Positions 44,310 through 53,718 of a DNA stretch of 64,000 bases are shown here, piece by piece. Numbering within the stretch: the stretch's first letter is position 1; the number at the start of each line of letters is the position of its first letter. Location of the stretch: assembly GCF_018614615.1 (NCBI RefSeq), contig NZ_JAGGOK010000029.1, positions 154,638-218,637 on the forward strand, given 5' to 3'. The DNA is from Streptomyces sp. ISL-100. GTDB taxonomy: Bacteria > Actinomycetota > Actinomycetes > Streptomycetales > Streptomycetaceae. The notes under the pieces are model-generated. The model was not told the DNA's origin. It did no database searches and saw nothing but the letters and a program-made list of their open reading frames with translations. The translations under genes were made by a program, and so were the position numbers.

Positions 44310-45812
44310 ATGTCTTCACCGCTGTCCGTAGTTCCCAAGCTGCGCATGTCAAAGCCCGACTGGCTCGCCTCCCCGAAGGTCTTCCGCACCGAGGTGCTGG
44401 CCGGCCTCGTGGTCGCCCTGGCTCTGATCCCCGAGGCGATCTCCTTCTCGATCATCGCCGGGGTCGACCCGGCCGTCGGTCTGTTCGCGTCCTTCACCAT
44501 GGCCGTGGTGATCTCGATCGTGGGCGGTCGCAAGGCCATGATCTCCGCCGCGACCGGCGCGATTGCCTTGGTCATCGCCCCGCTCAACCACGAGTACGGG
44601 CTCGGGTACCTGATCGCCGCGGTCATCCTTGGCGGCATTATCCAGATTGTTCTCGGGGCCCTGGGTGTCGCCAAGCTGATGCGCTTCGTACCGCGCAGCG
44701 TCATGGTGGGCTTCGTCAACGCCCTCGCCATCCTGATCTTCATGGCCCAGGTGCCCGAGATGCGGGACGTGCCGTGGGCTGTCTACCCGCTGATCGCCGG
44801 CGGCCTCGCGCTCATGATCTTCTTCCCCAAGGTCACCACCGTCATCCCGGCCCCCCTGGTCTCCATCGTCATCCTGACCGTGATCACTGTTGCCGCCGGC
44901 ATCGCGGTGCCGAACGTCGGTGACAAGGGCGATCTGCCCTCGTCCCTGCCGGTTCCGGGCCTGCCGGACGTGCCGTTCACGATGGACGCGCTGACCACCA
45001 TCGCCCCGTACGCCCTCGCTTTCGCGCTGGTCGGGCTCATGGAGTCGCTGATGACCGCCAAGCTCGTCGACGACATCACCGACACGCACTCCAACAAGAC
45101 CCGCGAGTCCATCGGTCAGGGCATCGCCAACATCGTCACCGGCTTTTTCGGCGGCATGGGCGGCTGCGCCATGATCGGCCAGACCATGATCAACGTGAAG
45201 ACGTCCGGCGCCCGAACCCGGCTCTCCACGTTCCTCGCCGGTGTCTTCCTGATGGTTCTGGTCGTCGTGTTCGGGCCGGTCGTCTCGACCATCCCGATGG
45301 CGGCGCTGGTCGCGGTGATGATCCTGGTTTCCATGGCGACCTTCGACTGGCACTCGATCCAGCCCAAGACGCTCAAGCGCATGCCGGTCGGCGAGACCAC
45401 CGTCATGGTGGTCACTGTCGCCGCTGTGGTCGCCACTCACAACCTCGCCATCGGCGTCGTTCTCGGCTCGATCACCGCCATGGTCATCTTCGCCAAGCGC
45501 GTCGCGCACCTGGCCGAGGTCTCAGGTGTGGTCGACCCGGACGGCAAGCAGGTTGTCTACGCGGTCACCGGCGAGCTCTTCTTCGCCTCCTCCAACGACC
45601 TGGTCTACCAGTTCAACTACAAGGACGACCCGGACGACGTCGTCATCGACCTCACCGACGCCCACATCTGGGACGCCTCCTCGGTGGCAGCCCTGGACGC
45701 CATAGAGACCAAGTACGCCCAGCGTGGCAAGAAGGTCACCATCGTCGGCCTGAACGAGCCCAGCGCCGAGATGCACGACAAACTCGCCGGCCGGCTCACC
45801 GCCGGGCACTGA
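44310..45812 (+). CDS. SulP-family anion transporter with STAS domain
   Basis: A 500-residue inner-membrane transporter for sulfate, bicarbonate or a related anion. The first 400 residues hold the SulP core with 10-12 helices (EVLAGLVVALALIPEAISFS, IAGVDPAVGLFASF, GIANIVTGFFGGMGGCAMIG). The C-terminal STAS domain starts near residue 410 (VVYAVTGELFFASSNDLVYQ, then DAHIWDASSVAALDAIE). ATG 44310 after AGGAACGG. Regulated in all likelihood by the divergent MerR protein. Which anion cannot be read from sequence. Confidence 0.93.
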   Translation: MSSPLSVVPKLRMSKPDWLASPKVFRTEVLAGLVVALALIPEAISFSIIAGVDPAVGLFASFTMAVVISIVGGRKAMISAATGAIALVIAPLNHEYGLGYLIAAVILGGIIQIVLGALGVAKLMRFVPRSVMVGFVNALAILIFMAQVPEMRDVPWAVYPLIAGGLALMIFFPKVTTVIPAPLVSIVILTVITVAAGIAVPNVGDKGDLPSSLPVPGLPDVPFTMDALTTIAPYALAFALVGLMESLMTAKLVDDITDTHSNKTRESIGQGIANIVTGFFGGMGGCAMIGQTMINVKTSGARTRLSTFLAGVFLMVLVVVFGPVVSTIPMAALVAVMILVSMATFDWHSIQPKTLKRMPVGETTVMVVTVAAVVATHNLAIGVVLGSITAMVIFAKRVAHLAEVSGVVDPDGKQVVYAVTGELFFASSNDLVYQFNYKDDPDDVVIDLTDAHIWDASSVAALDAIETKYAQRGKKVTIVGLNEPSAEMHDKLAGRLTAGH

Positions 45813-45818
45813 GCACCG

Positions 45819-45860
45819 ACCGCCCTTGTGCGCCGTCCATAGATGGCGGACAAGGGCGGT
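45819..45860 (+). terminator. Hairpin terminator after the SulP gene
   Basis: A perfect 11-bp stem ACCGCCCTTGT/ACAAGGGCGGT encloses a smaller imperfect hairpin (CCGTCCAT/ATGGCGG). It starts seven bases after the stop codon. Only a weak T stretch follows. Confidence 0.75.
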
Positions 45861-46032
45861 TCTCTGTGCGCGGGCCGGCGACGACTCGCGCCTTGATCAT
45901 TTGCCCCCGGCCGGGTATGTATCGCTGTCGCTGCGTACAACTCCGAACTGCCAGTGGTCAGGTGGCTCACCTGGGTGGACGGGGCCGGCTCCCTCCCAGG
46001 TCTCCGGAAAGCTGCCTGCCCCAGAAGGCGTC

Positions 46033-48075
46033 CTACCGGTTGTGATCCCCGGAAAGGCGTTTCGCTGATCTCCGGGCTACCGCCGCCAGACGGCGGCGCA
46101 ACGCGCCGCGCAGCCGAAGCCGGTCTACCTGCAGGGCGAGCTGCCCGTCGTGCGCCTCCGGCTTCACGTATCTCATCAGGTCTCGATGCACTGGCGGCAG
46201 GGGCGTCGTGGCCGGGACCTCGATCGACCAGGCTCTGGTGTCTCGTCCGCTGACCGCAAGCCGGACGGCCATCCGCCACGTGCCGTGTGCGAGCCCAGCC
46301 ACGGGAATGGAGACGGCGAAACCTGTGGCGGTCGGAACACTGGATCCCAGGAATTCGACGCTTTCGCCGTCCTGATTCTCCAGTCGTACGCCGAGCGCGG
46401 AAGCAGGGAACGCTGCGAGCGTCCAGTCTCCCCGGACGTGCAGTTCGTCTGCCGGCATCCACGTGACTTCGGTCTTGAGGAGCCGGCGGGGCACGCGGTG
46501 CTTGTTTTCACCGACATCGACGGTCAAGTTGCCGTACGGCTGGGTGTAGTACAGGGCCGCTGCGAAGATGCCGTCAGCACCTGCGACGACATGAACTTTT
46601 GGCTTGGTGCTGACTGCGGGCAGCCGTTGATGACCGATGCGGAATTCTTTGCAGACCCCTGCGGCATCGAGAGCGAGGAGGACGTCCCAGAGCCCCTTCC
46701 GCAGGCGCCCACCGTCGGCAACTGAAGCAAGATCGACGGTCACAGTGAAGCCTCCAGGAGGCGCAGCCTGCTGCCCACTCTCGGCTATGTTGTCAGGAGG
46801 GGCAGTGGCCACAGCCTCAGCCGGGACTCGGTATTCGACCCCCGAGTTCCGCTCACGCAGCACGAGTTCCGTGCTGTAGGGCACGGCGAGGACGTCCTGC
46901 AGAAAGGCGTGACCGGTCAGGGTCATCCGGCTGTCCTCCAGGCTCACTGAATCGAGCCGATGACGGACCGAAAGGTCCCGCGTAACGTCATACACATGGT
47001 CGGGAATGTCCAGCACGCCATCCCGGAAATGTGGCAGCCGGGCATACGCGCGCCCGCTCTCCACGAGGATGTCGGGGTGCTTGCCTGCGGAACGGATACC
47101 GAGCCCGAGCCGCTCCATGGCGACCAGCTCATCAAGATGGCCCCGCAGGATCAGCTCGCACCGCAACCGCGTAATCGCGTTGACTCGATCCCGGAGAGAG
47201 CCGGGGTAGGAGCGCGTCAGCAGCTCCCGCAGCTCGTGGAATCCTGACTCCTGAACCTGCCGGTCGCTCTCCTCGGCCAGATGGATCAGGGCGTGGTGCA
47301 AGTCGATGGTCAGATGCCGGTTCATCAACGTGTCACGGTCAGGGCCCGCAGGCACGTTCTCCTCGACCAGATCGACCATCATCCCAAGCGTCCGGATGCG
47401 CTGCTCCGCACCCCGCGTGGTCACAGTGATGTTCTGACCGTCGTCGCGCTTGACGATGAACAAGCACTCGTAGTCGGCCACGACCGAGATGCCGTCGGCG
47501 CGCAGATAGGCGAGGGCTGTGAAGAGCTGGTCCTCGCAGACCTTGTAGCCGACGGGGAAACGCAGCTTGTGCCGCTCGACGAGCTCCCGGCGAATCAACT
47601 TGAGCGGGTTGAGAGCCCAGTACACCCGCGAATTGAAGACGTCGGTACGCGGCTGATTACGGGCGAACATCGACGCCGGCGCGCCACGTCCGTTGACCCC
47701 GACCATCTTGCCGAGCACCACATCGGTGCCGTTGGCCTCGGCCATCTGGAACATGCGCTCCAGTGCTTCCTCGCCGAGATAGTCGTCAGCGTCCAGGAAG
47801 AAGACGTACCGTCCACGCGCCTGATCCAGACCCGCGTTGCGTGGAGCGGAAGGGCCCCCGGAGTTCTCTTGGTGGAACACCTGGAACAAACCCGGGTAGA
47901 GCTCGGCGAACCGCTCAAGTTCCTTACCTGTGCCGTCCGTCGAGCCGTCATTGACCGCGATGACCTCCAGCCGGTCGCGGCCGATGCTCTGCCCGACCAC
48001 TGAAGTCAGGGTCTCAGTCAGGTACGGCATCGCATTGTATGCACCGATAATCACTGAAATATCGGGTGTAGGCAT
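46033..48075 (-). CDS. Large family 2 glycosyltransferase with C-terminal Ig-like domains
   Basis: A 680-residue protein. Residues 1-330 are a GT-A glycosyltransferase (ISVIIGAYNAMPYLTETLTS, VIAVNDGSTDGTGKELE, FFLDADDYLGEEALERMF, VGYKVCEDQLFTALAYL). Residues about 370-640 are beta-rich repeats of the type found in teichoic-acid glycosyltransferases and TagF-like enzymes (SLEDSRMTLTGHAFLQ), and the end is basic and Arg-rich, suited to membrane association. It should decorate a cell-wall glycopolymer. The ATG at 48075 gives the normal fold start; a TTG nine codons earlier is possible. Confidence 0.87.
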   Translation of the reverse strand: MPTPDISVIIGAYNAMPYLTETLTSVVGQSIGRDRLEVIAVNDGSTDGTGKELERFAELYPGLFQVFHQENSGGPSAPRNAGLDQARGRYVFFLDADDYLGEEALERMFQMAEANGTDVVLGKMVGVNGRGAPASMFARNQPRTDVFNSRVYWALNPLKLIRRELVERHKLRFPVGYKVCEDQLFTALAYLRADGISVVADYECLFIVKRDDGQNITVTTRGAEQRIRTLGMMVDLVEENVPAGPDRDTLMNRHLTIDLHHALIHLAEESDRQVQESGFHELRELLTRSYPGSLRDRVNAITRLRCELILRGHLDELVAMERLGLGIRSAGKHPDILVESGRAYARLPHFRDGVLDIPDHVYDVTRDLSVRHRLDSVSLEDSRMTLTGHAFLQDVLAVPYSTELVLRERNSGVEYRVPAEAVATAPPDNIAESGQQAAPPGGFTVTVDLASVADGGRLRKGLWDVLLALDAAGVCKEFRIGHQRLPAVSTKPKVHVVAGADGIFAAALYYTQPYGNLTVDVGENKHRVPRRLLKTEVTWMPADELHVRGDWTLAAFPASALGVRLENQDGESVEFLGSSVPTATGFAVSIPVAGLAHGTWRMAVRLAVSGRDTRAWSIEVPATTPLPPVHRDLMRYVKPEAHDGQLALQVDRLRLRGALRRRLAAVARRSAKRLSGDHNR

Positions 48076-48648
48076 GAACGTGTATCCATTCCGTCTAGCC
48101 AAATGGTTCGCCGCAGGGCGCGACTGATCGCGGGATGGACCCCCCGAGCCGGACGGGGCACGCGAACGCGGGCCAGCCAGCCGCCGAGTAAATATACTCT
48201 AACGAGAGAGCAAGGTCGGTAAAGTTTCCTATGATCAGAATCTGCTGGTCAGAGCCGTGGACAGGCGGCGGCTAGCCACGTACGTCCTTGCTACAACCCT
48301 CACGTCTCTGGAGAGTGCTACCGCCTGTGCCGAACTGGTCGTAGTCCGCTTCACGGGCCTCCTTCTGAAGGGCACCGGCTGGACGGCCGTGCGGTTGCGC
48401 ATGAAGGCGCTGCTCTGATCTCTGAGCCCGCCGCGTGCGGGGGACGCGCACTGTACGGGCCGAGGAGTGGTGTCCTCGGATCTGCCGGGGAACGAGGTCG
48501 CCACGCCTCAAGGCGATGCGGTGCCACCTGTAACCTTCGATCCGCGGGGCTGGTGGGAAATGATCTAAGGTCCGCGGGAAACCGGTAGCTGTGGTGGCGG
48601 CATCGCCCCTGATCAGCGCGTTTCGTCGGTTGCCCCATGGAGGAGACA
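48076..48648. other. Intergenic stretch, partly AT-rich
   Basis: Bases about 48185-48245 are unusually AT-rich for this genome (for example AAATATACTCTAA) and probably hold the promoter of the glycosyltransferase. The rest has open frames on both strands without a known domain. Confidence 0.45.
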
Positions 48649-49337
48649 ATGCCGAGCCGGAACGCTCAGGTGCTCGTTTTCGACGTCAACGAGACACTCA
48701 GCGACATGAGTCCGCTACGGACACGCTTCGAAGAGATCGGCGCTCCCCCACACCTTCTCCGCCTATGGTTCGCCGGCTGCGCGACGGCTTCGCACTCACC
48801 GCTGCCGGAGCCTATGCGGACTTCTCGGTCGTTGCCCAGGATGGAATCCGGGCGCTGTTGCCCAGAGTCCCGGGATGGTCGGGAGACGTCGAGCAAGCGG
48901 CACGTCATGTGCTGGCCGGGTTCACCGAGCTTGAGGTGCACCCCGATGTCCCGGACGGCGTGCGGACTCTTCACGAGGCGGGATTCCGCCTGGTGACCAT
49001 GACCAACGGCCGCGCCGCGCTCGCCGAGCGGCTCCTCTCCCGAGCCGGACTACTGCACTGCTTCGAAGCGCAGCTGGACGTGAGCGGGCCGCAGTGCTGG
49101 AAGCCCGCACGCGCCGCCTACCAGTACGCCGTGGAGCACACCGGGGTGCGGCCGGATCAGGCCGTACTCGTCGCCGTCCACCCGTGGGACATCGACGGCG
49201 CGCAGCGCGCGGGACTGGGCGGCGCATGGTTGCGGCGCGGCGCATCGGCCTATCCCGAGGCCATGCTGTCTCCCACGTACACGGCTGAGGACCTGCGTGA
49301 CCTTGCAGCAGCACTCGCACAGGGCGCTGCCCGCTGA
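48649..49337 (+). pseudogene. Haloacid dehalogenase (type II, HAD fold), frameshifted
   Basis: GGAGGAG precedes the ATG at 48649. The first frame reads VLVFDVNETLSDMSPLRTRF with the nucleophile Asp, up to LLRLWFAG; the protein then continues in the next frame as LRDGFALTAAGAYADFSVVA, RLVTMTNGRAALAERLLSRA, CWKPARAAYQYAVEHTG and VAVHPWDIDGAQRAGLGGAW. All HAD motifs survive, but they are split near base 48780 by a one- or two-base indel. Either a young pseudogene or a sequence error. Confidence 0.75.
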
Positions 49338-49387
49338 GGCGCGCGATCAGCCCGTACCTGCGAGTCCTCGGTGACCAATCCCGCCCG

Positions 49388-50953
49388 TCACGAAGCAGGC
49401 ATCCCGACGGAGGGTTTTCCCTCCGCAGACCGCAGTGCGACCGAGGGAAGTGACCGAGCGGCGACTGCGCGGAGGCGGTTGGCGTTGCCAACGACGGACA
49501 GGGACGACAAAGCCATCGCTGCGGCGGCGATGATCGGGCTCAGAAGCCATCCGGTAAAGGGGTACAGGACGCCCGCGGCCAGCGGGATGCCGACGGAGTT
49601 GTAGAAGAAGGCCAGGAATAGGTTCTGGCGGATGTTTCTCAGGGTGGCCCGGCTGAGGGTTACCGCGGTGACCACGCCGCTCAGGGCACCGGAGACAAGG
49701 GTGATGTCGGCCGCCTCGATGGCCACGTCGGTCCCCGTGCCGATGGCGAAGCCCACGTCCGCCTGAGCCAGTGCCGGGGCATCGTTGATGCCGTCCCCCA
49801 CCATGCCGACGCGTCCGCCCTGATTCTGCAGGCGGCGGATCTCGTCGGCCTTGTGCTCCGGCAGCACCTCGGCCAGGACCGTCCGGATCCCCACCTCCGC
49901 AGCGATGGCCTCGGCGGTACGCCGGTTGTCACCGGTGATCATGATGATCTCCAGGCCGAGACGTTTCAGTTCGGCGACGGCAGTGGGCGAGTCCTCCTTG
50001 AGGGTGTCGGCAACCGCGATCACGCCGAGCAGCCGCCCGTCCACCGCCGCGAATACCGCGGTCTTGCCCTCGGCGGCCAGCCGCTCCGCCTCCCCCTGAA
50101 GCGGTTCCGTATCGATACCGGCCTCGGTGAGCAGACTGGGCTTCCCCGCCGGCACACGGCGGCCGTCGACGGTGCCCGTGACGCCCTGGCCGGTGACCGA
50201 GTCGAAGTCGGTCACCTCAGCCAGGCGGATGTTCCGGTCGGCCGCGCCGCGGACGATGGCCTGGCCGAGGGGGTGCTCGGAGGCGTGCTCGACGGAGGCG
50301 ACCAGGCGAAGAGCCTCCTCCTCGGCGAAACCGTCCGCCGGGACGACGTCGGTCAGTGCGGGCTCGCCCTTGGTGATCGTCCCGGTCTTGTCCAGCACGA
50401 TCGTGTCGAGCCGGTGAGCCGTCTCCAGCGACTCGGCGGAGCGGATGAGGACGCCGGCCTCTGCGCCCTTGCCGGTGCCCACCATGATGGACAGCGGCGT
50501 TGCGAGGCCGAGCGCACAGGGGCAGGCGATGATCAGCACCGCCACGGCGGCGACCAGTCCCAGTATCAGGGCCGGCGAAGGCCCTATGACGAACCACACG
50601 GCGAACGAGGTGATGGCGATGAAGACGACGGTGGGTACGAAGTAGCCGGCGACGAGGTCCGCGATCCGCTGAATGGGCGCTTTGGACGCCTGTGCTTGCT
50701 GGACCAGCCGGATGATCTGGGCAAGCAGCGTGTCCGCGCCCACCCTGGTCGCCTCCAGACGGAAGACGCCGGTCTGATTGATGGTCGCTCCCACGACGTC
50801 GTCGCCAGGACCCTTGGTCACCGGCATCGACTCCCCGGTCACCATGGACTCATCCACGGTGGAGCGGCCGTCGATGACCCGGCCGTCGACGGGCACCTTC
50901 TCGCCGGGGCGCACTACGACGGCATCGCCCTGCGCGACCTCATCGACCGGCAC
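49388..50953 (-). CDS. Copper P-type ATPase, main part (frame-shifted from its N-terminal part)
   Basis: The 521-residue C-terminal part of a P1B copper-exporting ATPase: actuator TGES motif ([16 protein letters not shown]), the copper site CPC in [16 protein letters not shown], phosphorylation [13 protein letters not shown], nucleotide-domain HP motif ([10 protein letters not shown]), [12 protein letters not shown], and [20 protein letters not shown]. The upstream part is in another frame (50940-51914); one extra G in GGAGGG near 50945 separates them. A GTG at 50953 with GGAGGTGGAG just upstream could start a separate polypeptide overlapping the first by 14 bases. Confidence 0.85.
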   Translation of the reverse strand: MPVDEVAQGDAVVVRPGEKVPVDGRVIDGRSTVDESMVTGESMPVTKGPGDDVVGATINQTGVFRLEATRVGADTLLAQIIRLVQQAQASKAPIQRIADLVAGYFVPTVVFIAITSFAVWFVIGPSPALILGLVAAVAVLIIACPCALGLATPLSIMVGTGKGAEAGVLIRSAESLETAHRLDTIVLDKTGTITKGEPALTDVVPADGFAEEEALRLVASVEHASEHPLGQAIVRGAADRNIRLAEVTDFDSVTGQGVTGTVDGRRVPAGKPSLLTEAGIDTEPLQGEAERLAAEGKTAVFAAVDGRLLGVIAVADTLKEDSPTAVAELKRLGLEIIMITGDNRRTAEAIAAEVGIRTVLAEVLPEHKADEIRRLQNQGGRVGMVGDGINDAPALAQADVGFAIGTGTDVAIEAADITLVSGALSGVVTAVTLSRATLRNIRQNLFLAFFYNSVGIPLAAGVLYPFTGWLLSPIIAAAAMALSSLSVVGNANRLRAVAARSLPSVALRSAEGKPSVGMPAS

Positions 50954-51914
50954 CCTCCACCTCCGCGTCGTCCCGCACCACCCGGGCAGTCTTGGCCTGC
51001 AGGTTCAGCAGCTCGCGCATCGCCTGTCCGGTGCCCGCCTTTGCCTTCGCCTCGACCAGACGGCCAAGGAGAATCAAGGTGAGGATGACGCCGACGGCCT
51101 CGTAGTAGACATCGCGCACTTCTGCGGGCAGCAGGCCGGGCACCACCGTGACCAGGAGGCTGTAGCCGTACGCCGCGGAGGTCCCCAGGGTAATCAGCGC
51201 GTTCATTTCGGCAGAGCGGTGCCTCAAGGCCAGCCACCCCGTCCGGTGGATCGGCCAGCCCGTGTAGAACATCACCGGCGTGATGAGCGCGAACTGCACC
51301 CAGTGGTTGAGGAGTACGTCCGGCACAGCAACGGCGAAGAGCTCGTGCAGCATGACCACCACGACCACCGGAGCGGACAGAATCGCCCCGAGAATCACCC
51401 GCCGCGACAGATCAGCGATCTCCGCGCGCCGCGCAGCGGCCTCACCGTCCTCCGCCCCGGCACCGCCAGGTACAGCGGTTTCGGCCGGCTGTTCCTCCTC
51501 GCCGGCGGCCGGTTCCCTGGTGGTTGCCCTCCCGTCGTCGGTGGGCTCGACGATGAGCGTGCCGTGCACCATGTTCATCCCGCAGGCGAAGCCGAACCGG
51601 CCCGCCTTGTGGGGGACAAACTCTGCGGTGGCCTTGCCGAACGCCGGCAACGACTTGGCCAGAGCGAAGTCGGGGAAGAGCACGCGGGACGTACACTCGC
51701 CGCTCTCCCGCCGGTCGAAGATCAGACGCACGGGGATTCCCTGGCGTACGCGGATCAGATTCGGTGAGTACCCGCCCTTCACCGTGATCCCGATCTCTTG
51801 GACACCACCTTGGAGTTCGGCCACCCGCGTCTTCTTGGGCCCCAGGAAGAACCAGGCAAGCAGCGCGATCAGCCCGGCGGCTCCGATGAGAACCCCAAAG
51901 TCGGTTGCGCTCAT
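50940..51914 (-). CDS. Cupredoxin domain plus first helices of the copper P-type ATPase
   Basis: A 324-residue N-terminal part. After a membrane anchor ([19 protein letters not shown]) comes a cupredoxin-like domain ([20 protein letters not shown], then [12 protein letters not shown] and [18 protein letters not shown]) with Cys and His/Met residues able to bind copper. After a Pro/Glu linker follow the first P-type ATPase helices ([40 protein letters not shown]). The frame ends in EVEGAGR, where homologues continue EVxVDEV. GGAAGGAG precedes the ATG at 51914. See the following part for the frameshift. Confidence 0.82.
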   Translation of the reverse strand: MSATDFGVLIGAAGLIALLAWFFLGPKKTRVAELQGGVQEIGITVKGGYSPNLIRVRQGIPVRLIFDRRESGECTSRVLFPDFALAKSLPAFGKATAEFVPHKAGRFGFACGMNMVHGTLIVEPTDDGRATTREPAAGEEEQPAETAVPGGAGAEDGEAAARRAEIADLSRRVILGAILSAPVVVVVMLHELFAVAVPDVLLNHWVQFALITPVMFYTGWPIHRTGWLALRHRSAEMNALITLGTSAAYGYSLLVTVVPGLLPAEVRDVYYEAVGVILTLILLGRLVEAKAKAGTGQAMRELLNLQAKTARVVRDDAEVEGAGR

Positions 51915-52375
51915 GGCACTCCTTCCGGGCTGACCCGCCGCCCTGTACATCTGCCTTCCTCGACCGCGGCCGTCAAGTCTTGATCCGAAGGGTGACGGTT
52001 TACGACGACGTCACCATCAGGTACCCGTCCCCAGCGTGGGAACTCCCGCCGCCGAACGCATGACCACCCCGCGGTACGAGCCTAGAACCGTGCCCCAGGG
52101 GCAGGGTCAAGCGAAGCGACACGGACAAGCGGGCCGTGGTGCTCGTGCCGGACTGCGGCAACCAGAGGAATCAATCGGCGGGCAGCCACCGAGCAGGAGC
52201 AAAAGCTCCTTCGCAAGGACCGCACATCGTGGTCCGCTGCTGCCGGGCCCCGCACCGGGCGTGCTGCCAAGAATGTCGACGACTGCGCTGGTCGGGGAAG
52301 TCAGCGCCGCCCACACCGGGTTCCCACCGTGCGGGGTGTGATATCCCCGCCCCCTGGACGAGAGGGCTGAGGGCA
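51915..52375. other. Divergent intergenic stretch between the copper ATPase and a membrane protein gene
   Basis: About 460 bases. No gene recognised. It should contain promoters for both directions. No copper-repressor operator could be identified with confidence. Confidence 0.4.
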
Positions 52376-52855
52376 ATGGAGTTTGCAGTTGGCCCGGCGC
52401 TGCTGGCCGGTTTGGTGGGCACCGTCGCCATGACGGCCGCGATGATGATGGGCCGTGCCATGGGAATGACGTCCATGGATATCGCGCTCATCACCGGCGG
52501 AATGATGACCGGAGACGAACGCCGCGCACGCACAGTGGGCATGGTGATCCACTTTGTCGTCATGGGCACCGTGGTCTTCGGCTTGATCTACGCCGCCGTC
52601 TTCCACTGGACCGGCTCGGCCAGCTGGCTCGCCGGCCTGGTGGTCGGCTTGATCCACGGCCTGGCGGTAGGCGTGATCGCGATGCCCATGATGGGCGAGG
52701 TCCACCCGCGGATGCGCGGCTCCGGCGACGGCTTCCGGCTGGGCGCTCCCGGGTTCATGGGGATCGGATACGGCAAGGGCACACCGATGGGCCTGCTCGT
52801 GGGTCACCTGATCTACGGCGTGGTGGTCGCCCTGGTCTACGCCGCCCTTGTGTAA
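52376..52855 (+). CDS. Small polytopic membrane protein
   Basis: A 159-residue protein with about four helices: LLAGLVGTVAMTAAMMMGRA, TVGMVIHFVVMGTVVFGLIY, WLAGLVVGLIHGLAVGVIAM and LLVGHLIYGVVVALVYAALV. It is Met- and Gly-rich, and the HxxxG pattern in the last helix recurs in the proteins at 24.7 and 60.6 kb. It immediately precedes the SDR gene. Function unknown; the surroundings suggest redox or metal stress. Confidence 0.78.
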   Translation: MEFAVGPALLAGLVGTVAMTAAMMMGRAMGMTSMDIALITGGMMTGDERRARTVGMVIHFVVMGTVVFGLIYAAVFHWTGSASWLAGLVVGLIHGLAVGVIAMPMMGEVHPRMRGSGDGFRLGAPGFMGIGYGKGTPMGLLVGHLIYGVVVALVYAALV

Positions 52856-52897
52856 ATGGGCTCACGTACTCGCCGCTGGAATGACTGGGAGACCGCT

Positions 52898-53716
52898 GTG
52901 AGCAGCACCCCCGCGGCTGACGTGTTCGCGATGGAGCCACCTGAGGCACGGCTGCTGGACGGCCGTAAAGCCCTGGTGACCGGTGCTGACTCCGGGATCG
53001 GGCAGTCAATCGCCTATCAGCTTGCCGCCCACGGCGCCGCCGTGGCGATCAACCACCTGGGGGACTCAAAGGTCGCCGACGCGATGGCCCAGAAGATCCA
53101 GAATGCCGGTGGCAAGGCGATCACCGTACCCATGGATGTCACGCAGGAGGAGCAGGTGCGGCGCGCGTTCGCCCTAACGGCCGACGCGTTCGACGGCCTC
53201 GACCTTCTGGTCAACAACGCTGGCGTCGAACGCCCGTTCCGACTCGTAGACATGGAGCTGGAGTGGTGGCAGAAGGTCATCGACGTCAACCTCACCGGCA
53301 CGTTCTTGTGCTCTCGGGAGGCGGTACGGATCATGCTGGAGCGGGGTTCACGCGGCACGATCGTGAACATCACCAGCGTCCACGAGACGATCCCCTGGGC
53401 GGAGTACTCCCACTACTGCGCGTCCAAGGGTGGACAACGGATGTTCGCCCAGAGCATCGCGCGCGAACTCGCCCCGTACGGCATCCGGGTGGTGTCCGTG
53501 GCGCCCGGGGCGATCGAGACCCCGATCAACCAGGACGTCGTCGCCGACCCACAGCGGCGCAAGGCGGTCCAGGATGAGATCCCGCTGGGGCGGTGGGGCA
53601 ACGTCTCGGATGTCGCGGGCGTGGTGGCGTTCCTCGCCTCCGAGCGGGCGGACTACATCGTCGGCTCGACGGTGTTCGTCGATGGCGGCATGACGCTCTC
53701 CCCAAGGTTCGACTAG
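52898..53716 (+). CDS. SDR-family dehydrogenase (glucose 1-dehydrogenase-like)
   Basis: A 272-residue classical short-chain dehydrogenase: ALVTGADSGIGQSIAYQLAA (cofactor loop), LLVNNAGVERPF, catalytic Ser in NITSVHETIPW, Tyr/Lys in YSHYCASKGG, and VAPGAIETPIN. It resembles glucose 1-dehydrogenases, with NADP preference uncertain. I chose the GTG at 52898 behind GGGAG; the ATG at 52856 directly after the previous stop has no ribosome site. The GH15 gene follows after two bases, so a sugar-related operon is likely. Confidence 0.87.
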   Translation: MSSTPAADVFAMEPPEARLLDGRKALVTGADSGIGQSIAYQLAAHGAAVAINHLGDSKVADAMAQKIQNAGGKAITVPMDVTQEEQVRRAFALTADAFDGLDLLVNNAGVERPFRLVDMELEWWQKVIDVNLTGTFLCSREAVRIMLERGSRGTIVNITSVHETIPWAEYSHYCASKGGQRMFAQSIARELAPYGIRVVSVAPGAIETPINQDVVADPQRRKAVQDEIPLGRWGNVSDVAGVVAFLASERADYIVGSTVFVDGGMTLSPRFD

Positions 53717-53718
53717 CC

